A stretch of DNA of 13,024 nucleotides from Bacillota bacterium (GTDB lineage Bacteria > Bacillota_I > Bacilli_A > Acholeplasmatales > Acholeplasmataceae). The notes under the pieces were generated by a model that made no database searches, was not told the DNA's origin, and saw only the letters and a list, made by a program, of their open reading frames with translations. A program made the translations under genes and the position numbers. Location of the stretch: NCBI GenBank assembly GCA_030830185.1, contig JAURNN010000042.1:1-13024 (forward strand). Direction: 5' to 3'. Below are positions 1-6,758 of the stretch, piece by piece; within the stretch, counting starts at the first letter, position 1, and every line of letters starts with the position of its first letter.

Positions 1-275
1 ACACCTGAAATATCAGTTAAAAGCACCCCTTTTTTAAAAAGGTGAAGGTGATCTTTCACAAAAGTAACATTTTGCTTAGGATACATAGCTAAAATAACAA
101 CATCAGCGAGTGTTAGTAGTGACAAATTCGAAGTTTCTAAAATGACACCATCTTTTTCAGCTTGTAAAACGTTTGCTTTATTCACATCATAGCCATACAC
201 TTGATGACCTTTTGATGTTAATTTTTCAGCATAAGATGCTCCCATTAACCCTAAACCAACAACAAATATTTTCAT
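1..275 (-). CDS. tyrA: Prephenate dehydrogenase, N-terminal part (cut by window edge)
   Basis: This enzyme oxidatively decarboxylates prephenate to 4-hydroxyphenylpyruvate, the committed step to tyrosine in the cytoplasm. Only the first 91 residues are inside the window, read on the minus strand from ATG at 275. They form a Rossmann dinucleotide-binding fold: beta strand KIFVVGLGLMGAS with the GxGxxG loop at residues 7-12, an acidic end of the second strand (YGYDVNKAN, about 29-37), then DVVILAMYP and LLTDISGV, where the family has a conserved TD-x-x-(S/G)-V/T turn. The start overlaps the aroF stop as ATGA, and the only Shine-Dalgarno-like sequence upstream is weak, so translation is probably coupled to aroF. 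Pairing with a DAHP synthase supports an aromatic role. A different NAD(P)-dependent dehydrogenase such as arogenate dehydrogenase cannot be excluded without the C-terminal domain. Confidence 0.85.
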   Translation of the reverse strand, partial: MKIFVVGLGLMGASYAEKLTSKGHQVYGYDVNKANVLQAEKDGVILETSNLSLLTLADVVILAMYPKQNVTFVKDHLHLFKKGVLLTDISG

Positions 276-1291
276 TTTTTTAACGTTTCCATCAATTCTT
301 TTAGTTGATGGATTTTATGCATCATCGATAAATATTTATCGAGTTTTAATGATTGCGCACCATCACTATAGGCAATTTCTGGTTGAGGGTGAATTTCTAC
401 AATTAGTCCATCTGAACCAACTGCAACACTCGCAAGTGATAAATCTTCAATCATTGAATATTTACCAGCTGCATGTGAAGGATCTACGATAATTGGTAAA
501 TGGGAAAGTTCTTTAACCGCTAAAACTGAACTAATATCTAATGTGTTTCTTGTATATTTTTCAAATGTACGAATGCCACGTTCACATAAAATGACACCTT
601 CATTCCCACCCGCCATAATGTATTCTGCTGACATTAACCACTCTTCAATGGTTGCTGATAATCCTCTTTTTAATAATATTGGTTTTCTGGATTTACCTAG
701 TGCTTTAAGTAGCTGAAAGTTTTGCATGTTTCTTGCACCAACTTGAATGATGTCTACATATTTTTCAAAATCTACTAAATCTTCTGAAGACATGATTTCA
801 CTAACAACTTTTAATCCAACTTGATCTGCAACACGTCTAAGCATTTTAAGTCCTTCTAACCCATGTCCTTGAAAACTATATGGAGATGTTCTAGGTTTAA
901 AAGCACCACCTCTTAAAATCGTTCCACCACCTTCTTTGACTGCAATTGCAGTTTGAAGGAGTAGTGGTTCAGTTTCAACTGAACATGGACCTGCCATCAT
1001 CTGAAAATGCCCACCACCGATTTTAATGCCATCGCCTAAATCTACAATCGTATCTTCTTTTTTAAAACTTCTACTTGCTTTTTTAAAAGGTGTTTGAACG
1101 CGAGTCACTCTGTACACACCATCATAAGCATACATGTCGCGTTCGTCTAAAATTGCGGTATCACCAAGTACACCAAAAACAATGACTTTATCAGAAGAAA
1201 CATCTTTAATTTCATAGCCTTTTTTAATCAAATCTTGGGTGATTTTATTATATTGTTCTTTGGTTGCACCTTGTTTTAACTGGATAATCAT
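272..1291 (-). CDS. aroF: DAHP synthase, type I-beta with N-terminal regulatory domain
   Basis: The product, 3-deoxy-7-phosphoheptulonate synthase, condenses phosphoenolpyruvate with erythrose 4-phosphate and opens the shikimate pathway. The 339 residues match the Thermotoga-type I-beta form: a ferredoxin-like (ACT-like) domain at about 1-65, known in that family to bind feedback inhibitors, then a TIM barrel. Visible motifs are MAGPCSVET (99-107), LRGGAFKPRTSPYSFQG (126-142), QVGARNMQNF (183-192), LLKRG (206-210) and IVDPSHAAGK (268-277). By alignment with Thermotoga the metal ligands are C103, H273, E299 and D310, all present. A clean Shine-Dalgarno AAGGAG lies at 1304-1299 before ATG 1291. 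The gene overlaps tyrA by 4 bp and sits behind a transcription attenuator with a Tyr-rich leader peptide, so end-product control may act on both enzyme and transcription. Symbols aroA, aroG and aroF are all used for this family. Confidence 0.95.
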   Translation of the reverse strand: MIIQLKQGATKEQYNKITQDLIKKGYEIKDVSSDKVIVFGVLGDTAILDERDMYAYDGVYRVTRVQTPFKKASRSFKKEDTIVDLGDGIKIGGGHFQMMAGPCSVETEPLLLQTAIAVKEGGGTILRGGAFKPRTSPYSFQGHGLEGLKMLRRVADQVGLKVVSEIMSSEDLVDFEKYVDIIQVGARNMQNFQLLKALGKSRKPILLKRGLSATIEEWLMSAEYIMAGGNEGVILCERGIRTFEKYTRNTLDISSVLAVKELSHLPIIVDPSHAAGKYSMIEDLSLASVAVGSDGLIVEIHPQPEIAYSDGAQSLKLDKYLSMMHKIHQLKELMETLKK

Positions 1292-1312
1292 TGTTTTTCT
1301 CCTTTTTTATAT

Positions 1313-1340
1313 AAAAAAATTCCTGGACCATCCAAGAATT
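1313..1340 (-). terminator. Intrinsic terminator in the aroF leader (attenuator)
   Basis: On the minus strand AATTCTTGGA (1340-1331), loop TGG and TCCAGGAATT (1327-1318) form a 10-bp stem with one G-U pair, followed by seven T (1319-1313, partly shared with the stem foot). It lies only 9 bases upstream of the aroF Shine-Dalgarno and downstream of the aroF promoter, so it would stop transcription before aroF unless prevented. It is therefore read as an attenuator and not as the end of rlmH. A competing pairing that removes it is described for 1325-1405. Confidence 0.85.
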
Positions 1341-1405
1341 TATTGTCATTTTTGGCGTCCTTTGTATATCAACATAAAAGGAATGCCTCGTTCAGACAAT
1401 TCCTT
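1325..1405 (-). promoter_or_regulatory. Competing RNA hairpins of the aroF attenuator
   Basis: Reading the transcript 5' to 3', four successive segments can pair alternately. Segment 1 (AAGGAATTGTCT, 1405-1394, starting inside the leader stop codon) pairs with segment 2 (AGGCATTCCTT, 1388-1378), giving 11 bp with one bulge. Segment 2 (TCCTTT, 1382-1377) can instead pair with segment 3 (AAAGGA, 1363-1358). Segment 3 (GGAC-g-CCAA, 1360-1352) can pair with segment 4 (TTGG-atg-GTCC, 1335-1325), which destroys the terminator. Inferred logic: a ribosome stalled on the Tyr codons leaves segment 1 free, so 1:2 forms, 3:4 acts as antiterminator and aroF is transcribed. A ribosome that reaches the stop codon covers segment 1, so 2:3 forms and the terminator folds. 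All pairings were found by eye; no folding energies were computed. Confidence 0.65.
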
Positions 1406-1445
1406 ACATAAAATATGTGTAATAATAAGTTTGTTTTGTTGACAT
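1404..1445 (-). CDS. Tyr-rich leader peptide of the aroF-tyrA operon
   Basis: This 13-codon open frame encodes MSTKQTYYYTYFM and ends in TAA. Codons 7-9 and 11 are Tyr (TAT, TAT, TAC, TAT) and codon 12 is Phe (TTT). A Shine-Dalgarno GAGGT (1457-1453) is 7 bases before ATG 1445. The frame lies between the inferred aroF promoter and the attenuator hairpins, and its stop codon overlaps the first hairpin arm, as in classical leader peptides of amino acid operons. Its product need not have a function of its own; the Tyr codons would sense charged tRNA-Tyr and so tyrosine supply, the end product of the aroF-tyrA route. The frame continues upstream to ATG 1490, but that codon lies within the promoter and lacks a ribosome binding site. 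Confidence 0.75.
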   Translation of the reverse strand: MSTKQTYYYTYFM

Positions 1446-1474
1446 AAAAACGACCTCATATGGTGTTTGTTTAA

Positions 1475-1503
1475 ATCTTATCACAATCATGAATGAAATA
1501 CAA
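1475..1503 (-). promoter_or_regulatory. Promoter of the aroF-tyrA operon
   Basis: On the minus strand a -35 TTGTAT (1503-1498, 3 of 6 consensus) is followed after 17 bases by -10 TAAGAT (1480-1475, 4 of 6), with an extended -10 TGA directly before it. Transcription would begin near 1468, about 23 bases before the leader-peptide ATG. The -35 begins 10 bases after the rlmH stop codon and no terminator separates them, so read-through from walJ-rlmH may also feed the attenuator. Confidence 0.55.
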
Positions 1504-1513
1504 TATCATTTGC

Positions 1514-1924
1514 TTATTTATGATAAGGGTGATTTTGTTTAATTTTTTCACATCTAAAGATCTGCTCAATTAAGATTAAACGTGCAAGTTGATGAGGAAA
1601 CGTCATTTTTGAAAAAGAAATCTGTTGATGTGCAATCTTTTTGATTTGATCATCTAATCCATGAGATCCACCAATCACAAAGGTAGTTTCAACATGATCT
1701 TCAAAGACTTTACAAAATGAATGTGTGTCTAAAATAGTTGATTCAATGACACAAGCGATGATGTGTTTTTCGTCTTTTAAATGTTTTAATATTTCTATCG
1801 ATTCTTTTTCAAGTGTTGATTCGTTAATTTCAATCACATCAATATGTTTGAGTTGTTTATGATAATGTTGAAAACTGTCTTTTAGCCCTGCTGTTTGAAG
1901 TTTTCCAACAGCGATGATTTTCAT
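1514..1924 (-). CDS. rlmH: 23S rRNA (pseudouridine1915-N3)-methyltransferase RlmH
   Basis: RlmH is a SPOUT-class methyltransferase that uses S-adenosylmethionine to methylate pseudouridine 1915 in helix 69 of 23S rRNA. The SAM-binding trefoil knot is recognisable: FVIGGSHGL (82-90), then ISFSKMTFPHQLARLILIEQIFR (about 102-124), and the family's C-terminal signature ending HPYHK. The protein has 136 residues, about 20 fewer than the usual 155-159; the missing part lies in the variable stretch between the N-terminal strand (MKIIAVGKL) and the knot. ATG 1924 overlaps the walJ TGA by 4 bp and has Shine-Dalgarno AAGGTGAG just upstream. Its neighbourhood with walJ is common in Firmicutes. Confidence 0.95.
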   Translation of the reverse strand: MKIIAVGKLQTAGLKDSFQHYHKQLKHIDVIEINESTLEKESIEILKHLKDEKHIIACVIESTILDTHSFCKVFEDHVETTFVIGGSHGLDDQIKKIAHQQISFSKMTFPHQLARLILIEQIFRCEKIKQNHPYHK

Positions 1925-2691
1925 AAGCTCACCTTAACAATCTCATGTTGACTTGCATAAATGATTTCCAAATCAAGTGGTCTTTCAATATGTTTAACAA
2001 TTGCTTTTTCGATATCTAAGTTTGAATTACAATCTTCAGATATATGTGTGATTATCCAATAAGTTTTAAAGGGTCCCATCCATGAATTGATAAGTTTTGA
2101 TGCATCATCATTAGATAAATGCCCTTTTTCACCTAATATACGTCTTTTTAATTGCATCGGTCTTGGTGACTGAAGTAACTTCTCTGGATGATGGTTGGAT
2201 TCAATAAGATACACGTGTGCATGTTTAAGTAGTTCTTGATAAGATTGATCAATATATCCTGTGTCTGCACCATGTACAATTTTATAGTGTTGATCTTCTA
2301 TCACAAATCCTATTGGTTCTTTTGCATCATGTGATAATAAAAAAGGTGTGATTTTAAAGTGCTCTATATAGAAAGGGATTTCAGATTGAATGATGTGATG
2401 TTTAGGGTTGATCACATGTTGAATATCTCGATCTAAATTGTCATAAGTCCCTTGAGTCATATAGAGGGTTGGAAGTTGTTTCTCTAAGAGTTTTTTAAGT
2501 CCTAATGTATGATCACTATGTTCATGAGTAATAAGTAAATGTTGAATCGATTGAAATGTAAAATCTAAAGAATTTAATTTGTCTTGCATCTTATTTTTAG
2601 ATATTCCAATATCGACACATAAAAGCACTTTTTGGCTCTCTATAAGTGTCATGTTACCTTTAGATCCACTTGCTAAACTGTAAATATTCAT
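1921..2691 (-). CDS. walJ: Metallo-beta-lactamase fold hydrolase, WalJ/YycJ family
   Basis: This is a 256-residue metallo-beta-lactamase-fold protein of the WalJ (YycJ) type, a family with proposed 5'-3' exonuclease activity and a link to DNA maintenance and cell-wall signalling in Bacillus and Streptococcus. The start LASGSKGN (6-13) is the family signature. Metal ligands are visible in THEHSDH (55-61), SHD (120-122), GADTGY (141-146) and H216, together with the typical YLIESNHHPE (161-170) and GEKGHLSNDDA (187-197). No signal peptide or membrane segment is seen, so it is cytoplasmic. Shine-Dalgarno AGGTGA (2701-2696) precedes ATG 2691. No walRK two-component genes are in the window; the gene heads a walJ-rlmH unit here. 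The exact substrate is not known from the sequence. Confidence 0.9.
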   Translation of the reverse strand: MNIYSLASGSKGNMTLIESQKVLLCVDIGISKNKMQDKLNSLDFTFQSIQHLLITHEHSDHTLGLKKLLEKQLPTLYMTQGTYDNLDRDIQHVINPKHHIIQSEIPFYIEHFKITPFLLSHDAKEPIGFVIEDQHYKIVHGADTGYIDQSYQELLKHAHVYLIESNHHPEKLLQSPRPMQLKRRILGEKGHLSNDDASKLINSWMGPFKTYWIITHISEDCNSNLDIEKAIVKHIERPLDLEIIYASQHEIVKVSL

Positions 2692-2707
2692 GAAATCACC
2701 TAGAAGT

Positions 2708-2716
2708 ATTTTAGCA
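2708..2716 (-). promoter_or_regulatory. Probable extended -10 promoter of walJ-rlmH
   Basis: On the minus strand TGC directly precedes TAAAAT (2713-2708, 5 of 6 consensus), 17 bases upstream of the walJ start. No convincing -35 is visible at the right distance (GTTTAA or TTTAAT at best), so the extended -10 would carry recognition. The position inside the short divergent gap supports the call. Confidence 0.45.
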
Positions 2717-2753
2717 CACTATTATGTGAATTAAACTTATCAGATGAAAGTGG

Positions 2754-2782
2754 TTGCATAAGAAATGAAATCATGCTATATT
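2754..2782 (+). promoter_or_regulatory. Promoter of the PrsA-like lipoprotein gene
   Basis: A -35 TTGCAT (2754-2759), a 17-base spacer and a -10 TATATT (2777-2782, 5 of 6) with TGC before it make a good extended -10 promoter. Transcription would begin near 2789. This lies downstream of the most upstream in-frame ATG at 2765, which helps place the true start at 2822. Confidence 0.65.
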
Positions 2783-2821
2783 ATACGTGCTTGTATTGAG
2801 ATTGAAGGAGTGAATAAAACA

Positions 2822-5803
2822 ATGATAAATCATAACAAAAATATAAAGCGAGTGATGACTCTTATTTTTATTTTAGGGCTCACTTTCACATTGGTTGCTT
2901 GTGGCAATCAAAATGCAATACCGTACGGAAATGTTTCAGATGAAGCATATGTTACTTTTGGTGATGTTACTGTTACTGAAAAAGAAATATATGACAAATT
3001 AAGATTCCAATCTGCTGATCTTTTATCAACAATGATTGATGAAGTTGTTTTTGCAGAAGCAATGAATGATGTTCGCCAGCTAATTATTAATGGTGATGTT
3101 TTTTATAATGAGTTTCTTGATGAAACCATTAATAATGCAATCTTTCAACAGACAGATTTAGAGGCATTAAATAATCTACTTAACAATAATGAAACGCGTT
3201 TACTAAGAAGCGTTGAACAATATGTTGATTCACTTTATTTAATTGATCCTTCTGTGAATAGAGATGCGTTGTATCAAGATATCGTAAACATGGATCCTAT
3301 GTTTGAAAATTATGCTTCTATTCCAGAATTATTAGATCGTTATATTTTGCGTGCTGGTCAACGTTATTATGCATACAACAATTTACTCTTAGAAGTTGAA
3401 GATGAGGAATCTACACAATTCGTTGAAGAATCTGATGTTGTTGCATACTACAAATCAAACAACGAAGGACGTTATGATGTCGAAGTTTTAGTTGTACGTT
3501 TTATTAATTTAAACGAAGCAAATGCTGCATTGTATGAAGTAGGATTAAAGTCAGATGCGCGTGGAAATTGGTATCAAGTTCCTGATGTTCGTATTGTTGA
3601 CCCTAATAATTCAGGTTATGTTGACTTAGATGATACTTCTTCTGAAGGATATCAACATGTTGTTGATATTTTAACAGACTTAGATTTATTAGATGATGTC
3701 ATCGCGTCAAGAGTTGAAGGAGAAAACTTATTAAGTTCTCAAGAATTTGCAGATTATTATGCGCGTTATTCGATTTCAACAACAAGAACTTCGGGGGCAT
3801 CTGATGTTGCATTACCTGATAATAACGTAAAAGTTAAATTTGTTGAAATTTATAATTTATTAAATCCAGCAACTCAAATAAAAATTAATGATGATGGTAC
3901 TATTTCAGGGGTAGCAACTGAATTTAATACCACATACACTTATGATGAACTTAATGACTTAAATTCAACATTAAGATCACATGTTTATACAACTTTAACT
4001 TCTGAAAATCGTCAAGATGAAGAAGACGCAAATAATCCATATTCTTCTCGTGTTCAAACATTTGGTTCATCTCGTTATTTAATATTTAAATTAAGTGATG
4101 ATGGCGCTTCACAAGAAGGTATCTTAATTGATGATCCAGAAACTGAAGATGAAGATGAAATCTTTAGTGACACTGCAACAGAATTATACGATGAATTAAG
4201 AGCTGAAATTATTGACAATAGACTTACAAATAGTTATGTAACAAGTCAAGTTGAAGCACGTTATGAAGAGTTAACTGTTGATATTTATGACCCAGTCATT
4301 CGTGCCTTCTTTGATCAAACATTCAACTACAATGGTAATGACGCTAACAAAGATGGTAATGTTGTTGCAACCATTAAAGATTCCTCTGACGTATTAGATG
4401 ATTCAGATATTTTAGTTGATGATTTATTCCAACGATTATCAGACCGTTTCGGTGTCAACTTATCATTAGATATTGTTATTAATAAATATTTCGAAGCTCA
4501 AGATACATACGCTATTACAGATGAAGAATTTGCAGAATTTGAAGAACAATTTGAAGAAATTATTAGACAATTCTCTGCAGACCAATTTGTTTCAAACGGT
4601 TTTCCAGCTTCAATGGGACGTGAACAATTCTTGATGTTGGCATTTGGTGTGACTTCTAATGCTCAAGCAGTGAAAGAACTTTATGTCTATCCAGAATTAC
4701 GTGCACAATATTTAGAAGATTACGAAGCACACTTTACAAACATCTATCAAGCATTTACTGATTTAGCTGCATTACAATATGAAGCGTATAAATCTACACG
4801 TGTGTCACACTTACTTGTTTATTTTGACCAAGATGGAAATGGTTCACCTGACAATCCTCAAGACTATTTAGACACACTTGATGCAGCAACAGTCACTGAT
4901 ATTAAAGAAGGACTTGCTGAACTCATCGCAGATGTTTATGGACAAGTTGGAGATTTTAGAAGTGAAGCTGAAGCATTCACGACATTAGCAGAATTATTCA
5001 ATTCATCAGGTCGTATTGAACGTGGTTCAAATACTGCACCATATGACTTACAAATCGAATTAGATTATGCAAAATATCGTCAACTTGGTTTCTACTTAAA
5101 ATATGAAAACATATCTTCAGCAATAACAAACAAATCAAACTTTATTACCAACTCTTCTACACTCGATCCTGTTTTCTATAACCGTGCAATTCAACTCCAT
5201 GATTTCATCGTTGGAGATGGTATTCAAGATCAAGTCGAACTTCCTTATATCGATATGTATGATGACTTCACATTCAATGCATTAGATATTGCAGCACAAT
5301 TAGATGATGTACAATCTAGTTTTGGATGGCATTTCATTGTTACAACATCTGTCACTGATGCACCGTCATCAGTTTATGAAGCGTCTTCAGATACTGATGA
5401 ACGTTATACATTTGAGTTAGATGGCGTCACCTATAACGTATACAATGAAGGACCAGAAAATGGAGGCTCAGATACACTCACACGCAACCAAGTTGAGTAT
5501 TATGTACGTCAAAGTTTAACAGACGAAGGTCCATCCGTTCCAAGTGCTGTTTCTACTGCAATTACCAATTACTTATCACCAGTATTATCAAGATATCAAA
5601 ATACATTCATGCAACGTGAACTCATCTTTAGATTACTAGAAGCTGACTTAAACTTTGCAAGCGAAGCAAATAACATACGTTTTGATATTATTAGAAACAT
5701 CAACGATAGCCAACTTAATGAATACTTACTTTCAGATGTTGCCTATTTTGATGAAAACTATGAAGCACTCTTTGCAACATGGTTTGACTTACTAGAACAA
5801 TAA
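2822..5803 (+). CDS. Large PrsA/SurA-like foldase lipoprotein with two parvulin-like modules
   Basis: The 993-residue product begins with a lipoprotein signal: basic NKNIKR, a hydrophobic stretch and lipobox LVAC with C27 as the predicted lipidated residue, so it is anchored outside the membrane. The mature start (AYVTFGDVTVTEKEIYDKL) resembles the N-terminal domain of SurA/PrsA chaperones. A first parvulin-like unit may run from EVLVVRF (221-227) to YLIFKL (419-424). A second chaperone-like helix set begins near LVDDLFQRL (about 530) and leads to VSHLLVYF (661-668) and FGWHFIV (834-840), which match the first and last strands of parvulin prolyl isomerases. The protein is strongly acidic, with a DDPETEDEDE stretch. 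PrsA proteins are usually near 300 residues, so this is about three times larger. ATG 2822 was chosen because AAGGAG lies at 2805-2810 and the inferred transcription start excludes ATG 2765. Isomerase activity is unproven; a purely chaperone or structural role is possible. Confidence 0.7.
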   Translation: MINHNKNIKRVMTLIFILGLTFTLVACGNQNAIPYGNVSDEAYVTFGDVTVTEKEIYDKLRFQSADLLSTMIDEVVFAEAMNDVRQLIINGDVFYNEFLDETINNAIFQQTDLEALNNLLNNNETRLLRSVEQYVDSLYLIDPSVNRDALYQDIVNMDPMFENYASIPELLDRYILRAGQRYYAYNNLLLEVEDEESTQFVEESDVVAYYKSNNEGRYDVEVLVVRFINLNEANAALYEVGLKSDARGNWYQVPDVRIVDPNNSGYVDLDDTSSEGYQHVVDILTDLDLLDDVIASRVEGENLLSSQEFADYYARYSISTTRTSGASDVALPDNNVKVKFVEIYNLLNPATQIKINDDGTISGVATEFNTTYTYDELNDLNSTLRSHVYTTLTSENRQDEEDANNPYSSRVQTFGSSRYLIFKLSDDGASQEGILIDDPETEDEDEIFSDTATELYDELRAEIIDNRLTNSYVTSQVEARYEELTVDIYDPVIRAFFDQTFNYNGNDANKDGNVVATIKDSSDVLDDSDILVDDLFQRLSDRFGVNLSLDIVINKYFEAQDTYAITDEEFAEFEEQFEEIIRQFSADQFVSNGFPASMGREQFLMLAFGVTSNAQAVKELYVYPELRAQYLEDYEAHFTNIYQAFTDLAALQYEAYKSTRVSHLLVYFDQDGNGSPDNPQDYLDTLDAATVTDIKEGLAELIADVYGQVGDFRSEAEAFTTLAELFNSSGRIERGSNTAPYDLQIELDYAKYRQLGFYLKYENISSAITNKSNFITNSSTLDPVFYNRAIQLHDFIVGDGIQDQVELPYIDMYDDFTFNALDIAAQLDDVQSSFGWHFIVTTSVTDAPSSVYEASSDTDERYTFELDGVTYNVYNEGPENGGSDTLTRNQVEYYVRQSLTDEGPSVPSAVSTAITNYLSPVLSRYQNTFMQRELIFRLLEADLNFASEANNIRFDIIRNINDSQLNEYLLSDVAYFDENYEALFATWFDLLEQ

Positions 5804-5807
5804 AAAT

Positions 5808-5842
5808 AAAAAAAACATCCTAAACCATAGGATGTTTTTTTT
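5808..5842. terminator. Bidirectional intrinsic terminator between convergent genes
   Basis: The stem CATCCTA/TAGGATG with loop AACCA is flanked by a run of A on the left and eight T on the right (5835-5842), so it can end transcription from both sides. It serves the lipoprotein gene ending at 5803 and the cca-yhaM unit; its T-tract overlaps the yhaM stop codon by two bases. Confidence 0.9.
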
Positions 5843-6758
5843 ATTTCTTTTTATAAAACCGCATTTTATCTAATACATTAAGTGCATTGGTCCAATGTCC
5901 ATCTTTTGTTTTTTCGAGTTCTTCTCCTAATACAGTAAACTTAGAATCAATGGTATCGATGTACCATAGCAATAAAGCTTCAGGTATTTGTGGTTTTTTT
6001 GCTGCACCAAAATTAGGTAAACCGTGATGAGATAACATCATATGTTTTAGTAACATTACCGATTCTTGATCTTCTATTCCTAAGAGATCTGCAGTTTTAT
6101 CAATATCAATGGCTTGCATCACAAGATGTCCAATTAGAAGTCCCTCTGTTGTATATTCACCATCCACACCTGTCATTTCATCGATCTTAGACATATCATG
6201 TAAAAGTGTTCCAGCAATCATTAAATCTTGATCTAAATACGGATAAATATCAAAAAATTTCTCTGCAATTTCAAGCATTGTTAATGTATGATAACTAAGT
6301 CCTCCAACATACGCGTGATGAAATTTCGTTGCAGCTGGGTGAGTATAAAACGGATGCTGAAATTTATGATAAATGTGCTCTACAATTTGTTTAATGGAGG
6401 GTTTTTCGATACGTTTAATGAAGGATTCAATCCCTTTTTTAATTTCAGATGTTTTCTTAGGTGCGACTTCATAAAAAATATCATAAAGTCGATCAATTTC
6501 GATCGCATCACTTATGTCTTCCATCGCTTGATACGATTGACATTGTAAGAAGGTATCTGTTTCATTTTTTAATTCAGTCGTTACGGTAAATTGATAAATA
6601 CGGCCTAACACCAGTTTAGATTCATCTACAAGATCAAGTTTAATATTTACAAGTTTTTGATCTTCTAACTTAAGTGTCACATTTTTAAAATGCTCACCAC
6701 GATTTAAATTATCAATTTTACCAATATATGTTATGACTTGTGGTTGTTTATCACTCAT
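5841..6758 (-). CDS. yhaM: 3'-5' exoribonuclease, YhaM family
   Basis: YhaM-type enzymes are Mn-dependent 3'-5' exonucleases that trim RNA ends in Firmicutes. The 305-residue protein has the family's two parts: an N-terminal OB-fold-like nucleic acid binding region (about 8-80, beginning ITYIGKIDNLNRGE) and an HD domain. HD-type ligands are visible in HHAYVGGLSYHTLTM (H148, H149, H157), TLLHDMSK (H187, D188), H211 and LKHMMLSHHG (H239, H244, H245), followed by WYIDTIDSKF with D268, typical of YhaM. Length is close to the roughly 310 residues of Bacillus subtilis YhaM. ATG 6758 lies inside the end of cca (8-bp overlap), with Shine-Dalgarno AAGGA 7 bases upstream within cca codons. Co-transcription with a tRNA 3'-end enzyme suggests a shared RNA 3'-end processing role, which is inference. 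Confidence 0.9.
   Translation of the reverse strand: MSDKQPQVITYIGKIDNLNRGEHFKNVTLKLEDQKLVNIKLDLVDESKLVLGRIYQFTVTTELKNETDTFLQCQSYQAMEDISDAIEIDRLYDIFYEVAPKKTSEIKKGIESFIKRIEKPSIKQIVEHIYHKFQHPFYTHPAATKFHHAYVGGLSYHTLTMLEIAEKFFDIYPYLDQDLMIAGTLLHDMSKIDEMTGVDGEYTTEGLLIGHLVMQAIDIDKTADLLGIEDQESVMLLKHMMLSHHGLPNFGAAKKPQIPEALLLWYIDTIDSKFTVLGEELEKTKDGHWTNALNVLDKMRFYKKK

Noticed and set aside
1346..1375. Second short frame (MLIYKGRQK) in the aroF leader
   Set aside because: It has no Shine-Dalgarno, starts inside a hairpin arm and shows no amino acid bias that would make it regulatory.
1299..1383. Pairing of ATTCCTTTT (1383-1375 region) with the aroF Shine-Dalgarno
   Set aside because: About 8 bp with a wobble is possible, but it involves low-complexity A/T runs and segment 2 has better local partners.
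1404..1490. Longer leader peptide from ATG 1490
   Set aside because: In frame, but the ATG lies between the -35 and -10 of the inferred promoter and has no ribosome binding site; ATG 1445 has GAGGT at 7 bases.
1292..1513. T-box riboswitch before aroF
   Set aside because: No 14-base T-box (AGGGTGGnACCGCG) or Stem I features are visible. The GGATGGTCC inside the terminator is only a partial resemblance and is not in an antiterminator bulge position.
1490..1525. rlmH terminator from TATCAT/ATGATA inverted repeat
   Set aside because: Only 6 A-T-rich pairs with a 10-base loop and no T-tract after it.
1500..1530. SCC-type attachment site at the 3' end of rlmH
   Set aside because: The TATCATAAAT stretch only reflects the conserved C-terminal YHK codons. 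No recombinase gene, direct repeat or inserted element is present; the aroF promoter follows at once.
2765..2821. Upstream start of the lipoprotein gene at ATG 2765
   Set aside because: It would lie upstream of the inferred transcription start, lacks a Shine-Dalgarno and would put 19 extra residues before a complete lipoprotein signal.
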